This document shows, piece by piece, positions 1-7,529 of a stretch of DNA of 38,987 bases. A program made the position numbers and the translations under genes. The notes below the pieces were generated by a model. That model was not told the DNA's origin. It saw only the letters and a program-made list of their open reading frames with translations, and searched no databases. Source of the DNA: Tannerella sp. (GTDB taxonomy: Bacteria; Bacteroidota; Bacteroidia; Bacteroidales; Tannerellaceae); NCBI GenBank assembly GCA_031271805.1, contig JAISUX010000105.1, positions 1 to 38,987 of the forward strand, given 5' to 3'. Each line of letters starts with the position of its first letter. The stretch's first letter is position 1.

Positions 1-253
1 GCACAAAGGCCTCCTCCGCGGCTTTAAGGTTGGCAACGAGTACGGGCGTTCGCGTCGCAGGGTTTTGCCAGGCCGTGAATGCCGTATTGAGCGGGGTCAG
101 TTTCGACGTAAATTCGGTCGAAATCCATGTTGATGCGCCGGTAAGTCCCATGCGCGTTACGTTTGCAGCGATAGCAAGGTATGCTGCCGTCTGATTTGCC
201 TGCGTGTGCAGGGCTTCGTGTCCTTTTGGGATCCAATCACTGTTTGCTGACAT
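1..253 (-). CDS. Hypothetical protein, 5' end only (runs off the window)
   Basis: An ATG at 253 opens a frame that stays open to the window edge, giving 84 codons of N-terminal sequence beginning MSANSDWIPKGHEALHTQAN. There is no signal peptide or membrane segment. The text is rich in Ala, Thr and Asn and looks helical. It resembles, from memory only, short uncharacterised Bacteroidota proteins that begin with a D-W-I-P motif and continue with Ala/Thr-rich helices; I cannot name a function. The start is preceded by an AT-rich stretch, typical of this phylum. Another minus-strand frame (24-236) overlaps it but lacks such a leader. The upstream region carries two 14-base direct repeats (283-318) that could be regulatory. 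Confidence 0.6.
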   Translation of the reverse strand, partial: MSANSDWIPKGHEALHTQANQTAAYLAIAANVTRMGLTGASTWISTEFTSKLTPLNTAFTAWQNPATRTPVLVANLKAAEEAFV

Positions 254-282
254 AATTTTATTATTTTATTGGTGGATAGTTA

Positions 283-318
283 TTGACCGACCACGCATGG
301 TTGATTGACTGACCACGC
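283..318. repeat. Two near-identical 14-base direct repeats
   Basis: TTGACCGACCACGC at 283-296 and TTGACTGACCACGC at 305-318 match at 13 of 14 bases, with starts 22 bases apart, about two helical turns. They lie 30-65 bases upstream of the leftward gene that starts at 253, a position suited to a tandem operator. No protein is known to bind here; function is inference. Confidence 0.6.
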
Positions 319-357
319 GCTGATAAGCCTTGTAAAGCCTTGCTTTAATCCAATTTC

Positions 358-370
358 GGGGGGGGGGGGG
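358..370. repeat. Homopolymer run of 13 G
   Basis: Thirteen consecutive G lie in noncoding DNA, about 105 bases upstream of the leftward gene at 253. It is by far the longest G or C run in the window. Such runs slip during replication and can be phase-variable, but may also carry sequencing length errors. Confidence 0.9.
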
Positions 371-375
371 TAAAC

Positions 376-465
376 GCCGGAAGACGCGACAAACGGGCAC
401 AGGGAGTTCCCTGATGCCATTAAACGAGGTGCCGAGTGGCGGCATCCTGCCCTTCTGACTCCGGT
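376..465. other. Candidate structured element (nested inverted repeats)
   Basis: Five helices can be drawn without conflict: CCGGA 377-381 with TCCGG 460-464; GGGCA 395-399 with TGCCC 448-452; CAGGG 400-404 with CCCTG 409-413 (loop AGTT); ATGCC 414-418 with GGCAT 441-445; and GCC 431-433 with GGC 438-440. The second helix closes directly onto the third, which abuts the fourth, as in a compact three-way junction. It could be a structured RNA, a small mobile repeat or chance folding of GC-rich DNA. Strand is unknown. Confidence 0.35.
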
Positions 466-540
466 TGCCATATTGTTGAGTCTATCCATACATTTGATAT
501 TAGTGTAATATGCGCCGCAATTATACGAAATATGTTTTAA

Positions 541-575
541 AAGCGACCGCATGCAAAAGTGCATTACGGCCGCTT
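541..575 (-). terminator. Hairpin terminator of the Gfo/Idh/MocA gene
   Basis: AAGCGACCG (541-549) pairs with CGGCCGCTT (567-575) with one mismatch, and TGCA pairs with TGCA inside, around loop AAAG. On the minus strand it is followed by TTTT. It lies 25 bases past the stop codon at 600. The T run is short, so efficiency is uncertain. Confidence 0.5.
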
Positions 576-599
576 TCTAACGTAAAAACTTAAAATTGA

Positions 600-2015
600 T
601 TAGATTTTATAATAGTCTTCCCAGCCTGAACGCGGGGGAACGCCTGCAAGCAATGCATTTGCCCATGGGTTATCCTTGAACTGTTTCGTGACAGGATCAA
701 ATTCTAACTTCGTATTCAGCCTTTGGGCAATGACGCCGAGGTTAAAGACTTGGCTCAACGGGCCTGCGATCTCAAACGGCGAGCGCGTCTTTTCCTTGCC
801 CTGACACGAGAGGAGGAAGTTGGCGTAGTGGTTCGAAGACGACTTGGGCACTTCGGGCAACTTCGACTTCATTTCTTCCGCCTTCTCTTTCGGTATTATC
901 GAGAGCGTACTGCCATGCGAGCCGCCCTTGAATGTCAGTTCCTTGCTGTATATTTCCTTCCCCGGATTGAGTTTCAACGGTTGGAGTTTGCCTCCTGCTA
1001 CAGTCGGGATGTTCGGGTCGATATCCGACGTGCCGTATCCTTCTGGCACCTGTGGGATATTGTCGAGGCCGTCGTACCAGGTGATGTCGAGCGCCGGCAT
1101 GTTCTTACGCGCTGCAAAACGGAACAGGAGCGTCGATGACATCGGGAAGAAATAATCGTTGTGTTCCTTGAGATACAGCGGATTAATCTCGTAAGGCAAA
1201 CCGAGTTCGAGGAATTGGTGTATTGTGTCGAGGATATGCGCACCCCAGTCTCCGAGAGCGCCCATGCCAAGATCGTACCAGCAACGCCAGTTACCGCGGT
1301 GATAGCGGTCGCTGTATTCGTGATACTGATTCGCCATGTTCCAGGTGTCCCAATCTATTCCCGGAGGCATCGGGTCGGGCGAAGGATATTTATAGATACG
1401 CGAATCCCATTCGTGCCAACGACGCGATGAGTTCATGTGAGCGGTAACGGCCGTCACATCCTTGATAATACCGGCCTCTTTCCACGCTTTGAACTGGAAA
1501 TAGTTAGCATCCGAATGTCCCTGATTGCCCATCTGGGTGACAACCTTAGGGTATTTCTGAGCCGCCTTAATCATCAGTTCGCCCTCGACAAAAGTGCGGC
1601 TCATCGGCTTCTCGCAATAGATATGCTTGCCCTCTTTAATAGCATGGATAGACACGGGAAAATGCGCGAAATCAGGTATTCCTGCCGTTACGGCGTCGAA
1701 CTTGTTGCCCATCTTGTCGAACATCTCCCTAAAATCCTTGAAACGGGTTGCGTTCGGGAACATCGCCATAACTTCCTGAGTATGCTTGGCGCCCATGTCT
1801 ATGTCGCATAAAGCCACAAAATTCGCCAAATTCGTCTTTGCAAACTCCTTGATAATCTCATTTCCACGGAAACCGATTCCTACACACGCCAGATTTACTC
1901 TCTCATTCGCCCCGATAATCTGACGGTAACTCGAAGCATTCAACTTAATACCACCAAGAGCAAATCCTGCGGATGCCATGGTTGCTGTCTTTAAAAATCC
2001 TCTACGTGATGTCAT
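600..2015 (-). CDS. Gfo/Idh/MocA-family oxidoreductase with Tat signal
   Basis: A 471-residue protein of the Gfo/Idh/MocA family, NAD(P)-dependent dehydrogenases acting on sugars, inositols and their derivatives. Residues 1-29 form a twin-arginine export signal (SRRGFLK followed by an Ala/Gly-rich hydrophobic stretch), so the folded enzyme is predicted to be exported with its cofactor. A Rossmann domain follows (VNLACVGIGFRGN near residue 40), then the family EKP motif (HIYCEKPMSR near residue 135). The larger C-terminal part is the substrate-binding domain. Bacteroidota carry many exported paralogs, often in glycan use, and the substrate cannot be read from sequence. The gene stands alone with its own -7 box at 2058-2065 and a terminator after its stop, divergent from prmA. 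Confidence 0.9.
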   Translation of the reverse strand: MTSRRGFLKTATMASAGFALGGIKLNASSYRQIIGANERVNLACVGIGFRGNEIIKEFAKTNLANFVALCDIDMGAKHTQEVMAMFPNATRFKDFREMFDKMGNKFDAVTAGIPDFAHFPVSIHAIKEGKHIYCEKPMSRTFVEGELMIKAAQKYPKVVTQMGNQGHSDANYFQFKAWKEAGIIKDVTAVTAHMNSSRRWHEWDSRIYKYPSPDPMPPGIDWDTWNMANQYHEYSDRYHRGNWRCWYDLGMGALGDWGAHILDTIHQFLELGLPYEINPLYLKEHNDYFFPMSSTLLFRFAARKNMPALDITWYDGLDNIPQVPEGYGTSDIDPNIPTVAGGKLQPLKLNPGKEIYSKELTFKGGSHGSTLSIIPKEKAEEMKSKLPEVPKSSSNHYANFLLSCQGKEKTRSPFEIAGPLSQVFNLGVIAQRLNTKLEFDPVTKQFKDNPWANALLAGVPPRSGWEDYYKI

Positions 2016-2057
2016 ATAAATATGTTTATAAAAAAATTTTCACAATATAATTAATGG

Positions 2058-2065
2058 CAAAGATA
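2058..2065 (-). promoter_or_regulatory. -7 box TATCTTTG of the Gfo/Idh/MocA gene
   Basis: Minus-strand TATCTTTG fits the Bacteroidota -7 consensus TAnnTTTG and lies 42 bases upstream of the ATG at 2015. No clear -33 TTTG is seen at the usual spacing. Confidence 0.6.
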
Positions 2066-2148
2066 GACATTTTTTTAATAATGCGAATTTACAATCACAT
2101 ATTTTTGTTTTTTTAGCATTTGATGATAAATGTTTGAAAATTAAATCG

Positions 2149-2156
2149 TACCTTTG
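2149..2156 (+). promoter_or_regulatory. -7 box TACCTTTG of prmA, 4 bases from the ATG
   Basis: TACCTTTG matches TAnnTTTG, and only four bases (2157-2160) separate it from the ATG at 2161. With the usual start of transcription a few bases after this box, the mRNA would begin at or next to the A of the start codon, so it should be leaderless. The same geometry is seen at miaA. Confidence 0.6.
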
Positions 2157-2160
2157 TGGT

Positions 2161-3027
2161 ATGAAACATTACGAATTTACTTTCACTTATACGGCAAAAA
2201 AGGCTGAAAATGAAGTTATTGCCGACATTCTCGCCGCTGAACTCGGAGAAATTGGCTTTGAGAGTTTCATGTCGTCCGATTACGGGCTTAAAGCATATAT
2301 TGCTGTTTGCAATTTCGACCCGGCGAGGCTCGACGAATGTTTGGCCGGTTTCCCGTTGTCGGGAGTGAGGTTTGATTTTACGCACGAACTTGTCGAAGAA
2401 CGTAACTGGAACGAAGAATGGGAAAAGCGCTATTTCGCGCCGATACGAATAGACCGTGAATGTCTGATTCGCGCCTCGTTTCACCCGCATGAAGACGGGT
2501 TCAGGCATACAATCATCATCGACCCAAAGATGGCCTTCGGCACCGGCAATCATGCAACTACAATGCTTATGCTCAGGGAGATACTCCGTCTTGACATGAC
2601 CGGACGAGAGGTTCTCGATATGGGTTGCGGCACGGCAGTATTAGCTATCCTCGCATCAATAAAAGGCGCTTCGCGGGTTGTAGCTATCGACATCGACGAA
2701 TGGGCTTACAACAACGCCCTCGAAAACTGCAAACTTAATGAAGTAACGAATGTCGAAGTCGCCCTCGGAGGAGCGGAACAAATCGCCCGTTTCGGGTCAT
2801 TCGATTTCATCTTCGCCAATATCAACCGTAACATACTTTTGCAAGATATCCGCTATTACGCTCCCGCCCTTAAACCACGCAGTACACTGTTTATCAGCGG
2901 TTTCTACAATAACGATTTACCGCTTCTTGAAGAAGAATGTACAAGTAACAAGCTGATATTCAGCCATTCGTCGGAACAAGACGGCTGGATGGCAGCCGCA
3001 TTTAACAAGATAGATAAAAAAGCATAA
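2161..3027 (+). CDS. prmA: Ribosomal protein L11 methyltransferase
   Basis: A 288-residue class I SAM-dependent methyltransferase that trimethylates amino groups of ribosomal protein L11 in the cytoplasm. The N-terminal substrate-recognition domain (about 1-120) is followed by the catalytic domain with GTGNHATT near residue 130, SAM motif I VLDMGCGTAVLAI near 160, the acidic loop VVAIDIDEWA near 182, and the FIFANINRNIL active-site segment near 225. The ATG at 2161 is chosen because the -7 promoter box lies just upstream at 2149-2156; a frame start at 2134 would lie upstream of the promoter. Single-gene unit, divergent from the oxidoreductase and followed by gapA with its own promoter. Confidence 0.95.
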   Translation: MKHYEFTFTYTAKKAENEVIADILAAELGEIGFESFMSSDYGLKAYIAVCNFDPARLDECLAGFPLSGVRFDFTHELVEERNWNEEWEKRYFAPIRIDRECLIRASFHPHEDGFRHTIIIDPKMAFGTGNHATTMLMLREILRLDMTGREVLDMGCGTAVLAILASIKGASRVVAIDIDEWAYNNALENCKLNEVTNVEVALGGAEQIARFGSFDFIFANINRNILLQDIRYYAPALKPRSTLFISGFYNNDLPLLEEECTSNKLIFSHSSEQDGWMAAAFNKIDKKA

Positions 3028-3043
3028 AAATAAACTTATATAG

Positions 3044-3073
3044 TTGCATATATAAAAATTTTTCGTATCTTTG
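3044..3073 (+). promoter_or_regulatory. Promoter of gapA (TTG / TATCTTTG)
   Basis: TTG at 3044-3046 and TATCTTTG at 3066-3073, 19 bases apart, form a near-ideal Bacteroidota sigma promoter. The ATG lies at 3157, leaving a 5' leader of roughly 80 bases, in contrast with the leaderless layouts at prmA and miaA. Confidence 0.75.
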
Positions 3074-3144
3074 CGGCCGAAAATTTGGATTTTAACATAT
3101 TTATCGCGTATAGGAGTATACAACATATATTTTCAAACATTTAA

Positions 3145-4161
<1,017 letters not shown>

Positions 4162-4184
4162 AACTTTCATAAACCGATTTTTTT

Positions 4185-4223
4185 AAAAGGGGGCTGTCTC
4201 TTAACGAGCAGCCTCTTTTTTTT
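4185..4223 (+). terminator. Rho-independent terminator of gapA
   Basis: GGCTG (4192-4196), bulged T, CTC, loop TTAAC, GAG, CAGCC (4209-4213) forms a stem extended by flanking A/T and G/C pairs, followed by a T-rich run to 4223. It separates gapA from miaA. Confidence 0.85.
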
Positions 4224-4254
4224 CATTGAATCGTGATATTCGCGGATTTTTTCA

Positions 4255-4262
4255 TACCTTTG
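4255..4262 (+). promoter_or_regulatory. -7 box TACCTTTG of miaA, 4 bases from the ATG
   Basis: TACCTTTG is the same octamer as at prmA and again lies exactly four bases (CCCC, 4263-4266) before the ATG at 4267. MiaA cannot start further downstream, because its P-loop begins at residue 11, so the message is predicted to be leaderless. Confidence 0.6.
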
Positions 4263-4266
4263 CCCC

Positions 4267-5178
4267 ATGATTGACAATTACGAACTCATCACAATATTAG
4301 GCCCTACAGCCTGCGGGAAAACGGCCTTGGCTGCTGCCTTAGCCGCACGCCTTGACAGCGAAGTCATAAGCGCCGATTCGCGCCAGGTTTACCGCCGCAT
4401 GGACATAGGCACAGGCAAGGATTTCAGCGATTATACGGTAAACGGCCGCCGTATCCCATACCACCTGATAGACATTCGCGAACCGGGCGAAAAATACAAC
4501 GTCTTTGAGTTCCAACATGACTTTTTTGCCGTCTTCGAGACGCTCCGCAATGCGGGTAAAATCCCGATTTTGTGCGGCGGCACAGGTATGTACATTGAGG
4601 CTGTCTTACGGGGTTACAAACTGCTTGACGTCCCACCTAACCCTGCTCTGCGCGAATCGCTCAAAGACGTCCCACTCTCCGAACTGGAGCGGATTCTCGC
4701 CGGATATAAGACGCTACACAACAAGACAGACGTCGATAGCGCACAACGAGCCATACGCGCTATTGAAATAGAAGAATATTACCGCATGCAAGCGCCTGAA
4801 ACGAACGACTTCAAAGCGCCACACAGCCTTGTAGTCGGCCTCGACATCAGCCGCGAACTGCGCCGCGAACGGATATCCCGTCGCTTGCGAAGCCGCCTCG
4901 ATGAGGGAATGGCAGAAGAGGTTCGCAGCCTGCTCAATTCCGGCCTGACGCCCAATGATCTTATATACTATGGTCTTGAATATAAGTATGTTACGCAATA
5001 TGTAACCGGAGAATTGAGTTACGACGAAATGTTGCACCTCCTCGAAATAGCGATACACCGGTTTGCCAAACGCCAAATGACATGGTTCCGAGGCATGGAA
5101 CGACGGGGGATAGCAATAACCTGGATTGATGCAGGACTTCCGACGGACGAAAAAATTGATAAAATTATTAATAGATAA
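4267..5178 (+). CDS. miaA: tRNA dimethylallyltransferase
   Basis: A 303-residue enzyme that transfers a dimethylallyl group to N6 of adenosine 37 in tRNAs that read codons starting with U. Seen: the P-loop-like ILGPTACGKTALA at residues 9-21, the substrate motif ISADSRQVYRRMDIGTGK near 38-55, YHLIDI near 65, CGGTGMYIEAVLRG near 101, and the C-terminal KRQMTWFRG that contacts tRNA. The length is normal. The stop at 5176-5178 is followed four bases later by the kdsA start, so the two are co-transcribed from the promoter at 4255. Confidence 0.97.
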   Translation: MIDNYELITILGPTACGKTALAAALAARLDSEVISADSRQVYRRMDIGTGKDFSDYTVNGRRIPYHLIDIREPGEKYNVFEFQHDFFAVFETLRNAGKIPILCGGTGMYIEAVLRGYKLLDVPPNPALRESLKDVPLSELERILAGYKTLHNKTDVDSAQRAIRAIEIEEYYRMQAPETNDFKAPHSLVVGLDISRELRRERISRRLRSRLDEGMAEEVRSLLNSGLTPNDLIYYGLEYKYVTQYVTGELSYDEMLHLLEIAIHRFAKRQMTWFRGMERRGIAITWIDAGLPTDEKIDKIINR

Positions 5179-5182
5179 TATT

Positions 5183-5983
5183 ATGAGTATTAATGACTTA
5201 ATAAACAAAAAGAACTTCTTCCTCTTAGCAGGACCTTGTGTCATAGAGGGTGAAGATATGGCGTTAACCATTGCCGAAAAGATTTTGGAGATAACAAACC
5301 GCCTTGAAATCCCATACGTATTCAAAGGCTCATACCGCAAGGCCAATCGCTCGCGAGTGGATTCATTCACAGGTATCGGCGACGAGAAAGCCTTGAAAAT
5401 CCTGCGCAAGGTGCACGAGACCCTCGGCGTTCCGACCGTAACCGACATACACGAGACTTCAGAAGCGGCTTTAGCTGCGGAATATGTCGATATTATCCAG
5501 ATTCCGGCCTTCCTCTGCCGCCAAACCGACCTGCTCGTCGCCGCCGCCAAGACAGGCAAGATTGTCAACATCAAGAAAGGCCAGTTCCTCGCACCCGAAG
5601 CAATTAAGTTTGCAGCGCAAAAAGTGGTCGATTCGGGCAATGAAAACGTCATCCTGACCGAGCGAGGCACGACTTTCGGCTATACCGACCTGATAGTCGA
5701 TTTCCGAAGCATACCGCAGATGAAAAAGTTCGGTTTTCCGGTCGTAACCGACATCACCCACTCGCTACAACAGCCCAACCAAAGTTCCGGCGTGTCCGGC
5801 GGACTGCCCGAAATGATAGAAACAATCGCAAGAGCAGCCGTTGCGGTAGGCTCCGACGGCCTTTTCGTCGAAACGCATCCCGACCCGACGAACGCCAAAT
5901 CCGACGCGACAAACATGTTGCGCCTCGACCTGCTCGAACAGCTATTGACAAAATTAGTGAAAATACGGCAATCCCTGTCTTAA
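5183..5983 (+). CDS. kdsA: 3-deoxy-8-phosphooctulonate synthase (Kdo-8-P synthase)
   Basis: A 266-residue aldolase that condenses phosphoenolpyruvate with arabinose 5-phosphate to give Kdo 8-phosphate, the precursor of the LPS inner-core sugar. Typical segments: FLLAGPCVIEGED at 12-24, FKGSYRKANRSRVDSF near 48, VTDIHETSEA near 90, IQIPAFLCRQTDLL near 108, VNIKKGQFLAP near 130, TERGTTFGY near 158, and VTDITHSLQQPN near 188. The ATG at 5183 is chosen because it sits four bases after miaA; the longer frame from a TTG at 5126 would overlap miaA and lacks homologous sequence. Its stop overlaps the stop of the convergent lipoprotein gene in the palindrome TTAA (5980-5983), with no terminator between. 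Confidence 0.97.
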   Translation: MSINDLINKKNFFLLAGPCVIEGEDMALTIAEKILEITNRLEIPYVFKGSYRKANRSRVDSFTGIGDEKALKILRKVHETLGVPTVTDIHETSEAALAAEYVDIIQIPAFLCRQTDLLVAAAKTGKIVNIKKGQFLAPEAIKFAAQKVVDSGNENVILTERGTTFGYTDLIVDFRSIPQMKKFGFPVVTDITHSLQQPNQSSGVSGGLPEMIETIARAAVAVGSDGLFVETHPDPTNAKSDATNMLRLDLLEQLLTKLVKIRQSLS

Positions 5984-6726
5984 TTGCCTATCAGTGAGAC
6001 GTTATAGCGAATAACGTCCGCCAAGTTTTTTGTGCCTGAGGCGCCGGGGAAATTGAGAAACTCGACGTAACGGGCTTCGGGAAGCACTTCCTTAAGCGGC
6101 AAACCGACGGGATTATGGCGGTTGTCGATTATCAGCGCCGCCCCCGACCCGGCGGCTTTGGCTATCACCGAGGCTTCGGGATGCGCCGGGCCGAAAATTA
6201 TTCTTGCATCAAGACCAAGCTCCTTTGCAAGCGATGCCTGAAAGCGGTGCACAGCAACAGGTTTACCCGAAAAAGCCGTCAAGGCAGCGCGTCCTTCGTC
6301 GAACACACGACGTATTTCGGCGAGATTTTCGCGTGCTTTGGCTTCGGAATCCGTCTTACGGGATATCTCAAGGACGGAACGCTCTATCGCCTCATAACTG
6401 TAATCGGTATTGACTTTCAGCAACTTATCCGCGGGAATGCCAAGTCCGACCTGTAATTTTTCGGCCATGACTTCATATCCGGCATAAATAATGAGCTTGG
6501 CCTCGGTCAGTTTGGCAATGTCGGTCGGGCGAAGTTCGTATTCCGACGGATGTTCCATCTCGAAAGGCGCGAGTACAACAACGTTTTCCGCTCCCGCGAC
6601 CTCAGCGTATGCCGCTGTCCAGCTACTTGTCGCAATTACGACAGAAGCGCTCTCCTGCCCGCTTTTACGCCCTTTGCATGAAACGAAAAACACGGCAACT
6701 AACGAAATAATTATCAAATTCCTCAT
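5980..6726 (-). CDS. Metal ABC transporter substrate-binding lipoprotein (ZnuA/TroA-like, divergent)
   Basis: A 248-residue lipoprotein: a hydrophobic N terminus ending in the lipobox FFVSC near residue 17, so it is probably anchored to a membrane after export. The rest fits the ZnuA/TroA group of metal-binding proteins: a His in MEHPSEYELRPTDIAKL near 58 at the place of the family's D-P-H-x-Y-x-x-x-P motif, VAVHRFQASLAKELGL near 158 matching the second His region, and DNRHNPVGLPLKEV near 200. The His-rich loop of classical ZnuA is missing and the protein is short, so the metal is unclear. It is the last gene of the Crp-ATPase-permease operon and overlaps the permease by four bases (ATGA). 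Confidence 0.75.
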   Translation of the reverse strand: MRNLIIISLVAVFFVSCKGRKSGQESASVVIATSSWTAAYAEVAGAENVVVLAPFEMEHPSEYELRPTDIAKLTEAKLIIYAGYEVMAEKLQVGLGIPADKLLKVNTDYSYEAIERSVLEISRKTDSEAKARENLAEIRRVFDEGRAALTAFSGKPVAVHRFQASLAKELGLDARIIFGPAHPEASVIAKAAGSGAALIIDNRHNPVGLPLKEVLPEARYVEFLNFPGASGTKNLADVIRYNVSLIGN

Positions 6727-7529
6727 GATTTAACCGACTTTTTAATTATCAAAATAACAACAAAAACCGCCGACGCAAGGGCGGCAATGGCCGAACTTGC
6801 AGGGATATCGCACAAAAGCGCAATGAAATAGCCGACAACGGCAAAAACTCCGCCGAGCAAGGCGGACGACAGTATTACGCCTCGCAGGCTTTTGGCGAAA
6901 AACGTAGCTATCAACGCCGGAAGCAGCAATATCGCATCAAGCAGCAAGGCGCCTATTATCTTCATCGCCATCGCAACCGTCAATGCCGTCAACAAAACTA
7001 TCGAATAATACAGCGACTGCTCATTAACACCTGATGTATAAGCAATCTCGCGGTCAAAAAACATCGACTGCAATTTTCGATAGAAAATTATCTGAAACAA
7101 AACAAGTAAAAACGAAAAAACTACGACCGCCACAACCTCGCCCCAGGACGATGAATAAATGCTCCCCCACAGCAACGCGAGCGTGTCTTTAGCCTGCACA
7201 TTGAATTTATAAACAAGTATAAACGCAAAGGAAATCGACAAAATCATGAAGAACGCGCTCATGTATCCTGCATCGGTTTTCAGCGAGCGCGACGATTTTG
7301 TCATTAACAGGACAAGAATCAGATTCACAATTATTGTAGTCACAAATGTGTTGTATTGGAAAGCCAAAGCGACAGCGCCTCCGAGTATCGCCCCATGCAT
7401 AAGCATAAAACGCAGAGGTAACATATTGAGTCTCAATAAGTAAACGCCCGTAAGCGGAAAGGCGAAACCTGCCGCCGTAAGTAATATCAAGCCTTTGATG
7501 ATAGGCGAAAGCGACAGCAGTTCTAACAT
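6723..7529 (-). CDS. Metal ABC transporter permease (ZnuB/MntB-like)
   Basis: A 268-residue integral membrane protein with about eight hydrophobic segments, belonging to the ABC-3 permease family for zinc, manganese or iron uptake. It would pair with the ATPase upstream and the binding lipoprotein downstream. Family features are the conserved MHGAILGGAVAL segment near residue 45 and KIIGALLLDAILLLPALIA near 187, which resembles the family's VKxVGxLLVxALLxxPAA motif. The ATG at 7529 is preferred over an upstream start at 7580: MLELLSLSPIIKGLILL begins the first membrane helix, and this start overlaps the ATPase stop by seven bases as expected of translational coupling. Confidence 0.87.
   Translation of the reverse strand: MLELLSLSPIIKGLILLTAAGFAFPLTGVYLLRLNMLPLRFMLMHGAILGGAVALAFQYNTFVTTIIVNLILVLLMTKSSRSLKTDAGYMSAFFMILSISFAFILVYKFNVQAKDTLALLWGSIYSSSWGEVVAVVVFSFLLVLFQIIFYRKLQSMFFDREIAYTSGVNEQSLYYSIVLLTALTVAMAMKIIGALLLDAILLLPALIATFFAKSLRGVILSSALLGGVFAVVGYFIALLCDIPASSAIAALASAVFVVILIIKKSVKS

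Larger units (their letters stand above)
254..599. other. 346-base intergenic stretch with repeats, G13 run and foldable block
   Basis: No convincing gene lies here. From left to right it holds two 14-base direct repeats, TTGACCGACCACGC (283-296) and TTGACTGACCACGC (305-318); two copies of AAGCCTTG ten bases apart (325-332 and 335-342); a run of 13 G (358-370); a GC-rich block with nested inverted repeats (376-465); and a hairpin terminator (541-575). A minus-strand frame of 94 codons crosses the block but runs through the G tract and has no family features. The mixture of repeats is unlike the other gaps in this window. Confidence 0.7.

Noticed and set aside
24..236. 70-codon minus-strand frame at the left edge
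   Set aside because: It overlaps the longer frame 1-253, which stays open to the window edge, has a proper ATG with an AT-rich leader and better composition.
280..564. 94-codon minus-strand frame across the G13 run
   Set aside because: It has no signal, domain or promoter, reads the homopolymer as Pro codons and overlaps the hairpin terminator. More likely chance coding of a repeat-rich spacer.
723..1811. Several plus-strand frames of 70-138 codons opposite the Gfo/Idh/MocA gene
   Set aside because: Arg/Cys-rich translations with no family motifs, antisense to a plain oxidoreductase; shadows of its codon pattern.
4714..5670. 318-codon minus-strand frame opposite miaA and kdsA
   Set aside because: Long, but antisense to two certain housekeeping genes; its translation has no domain and spans the gene junction.
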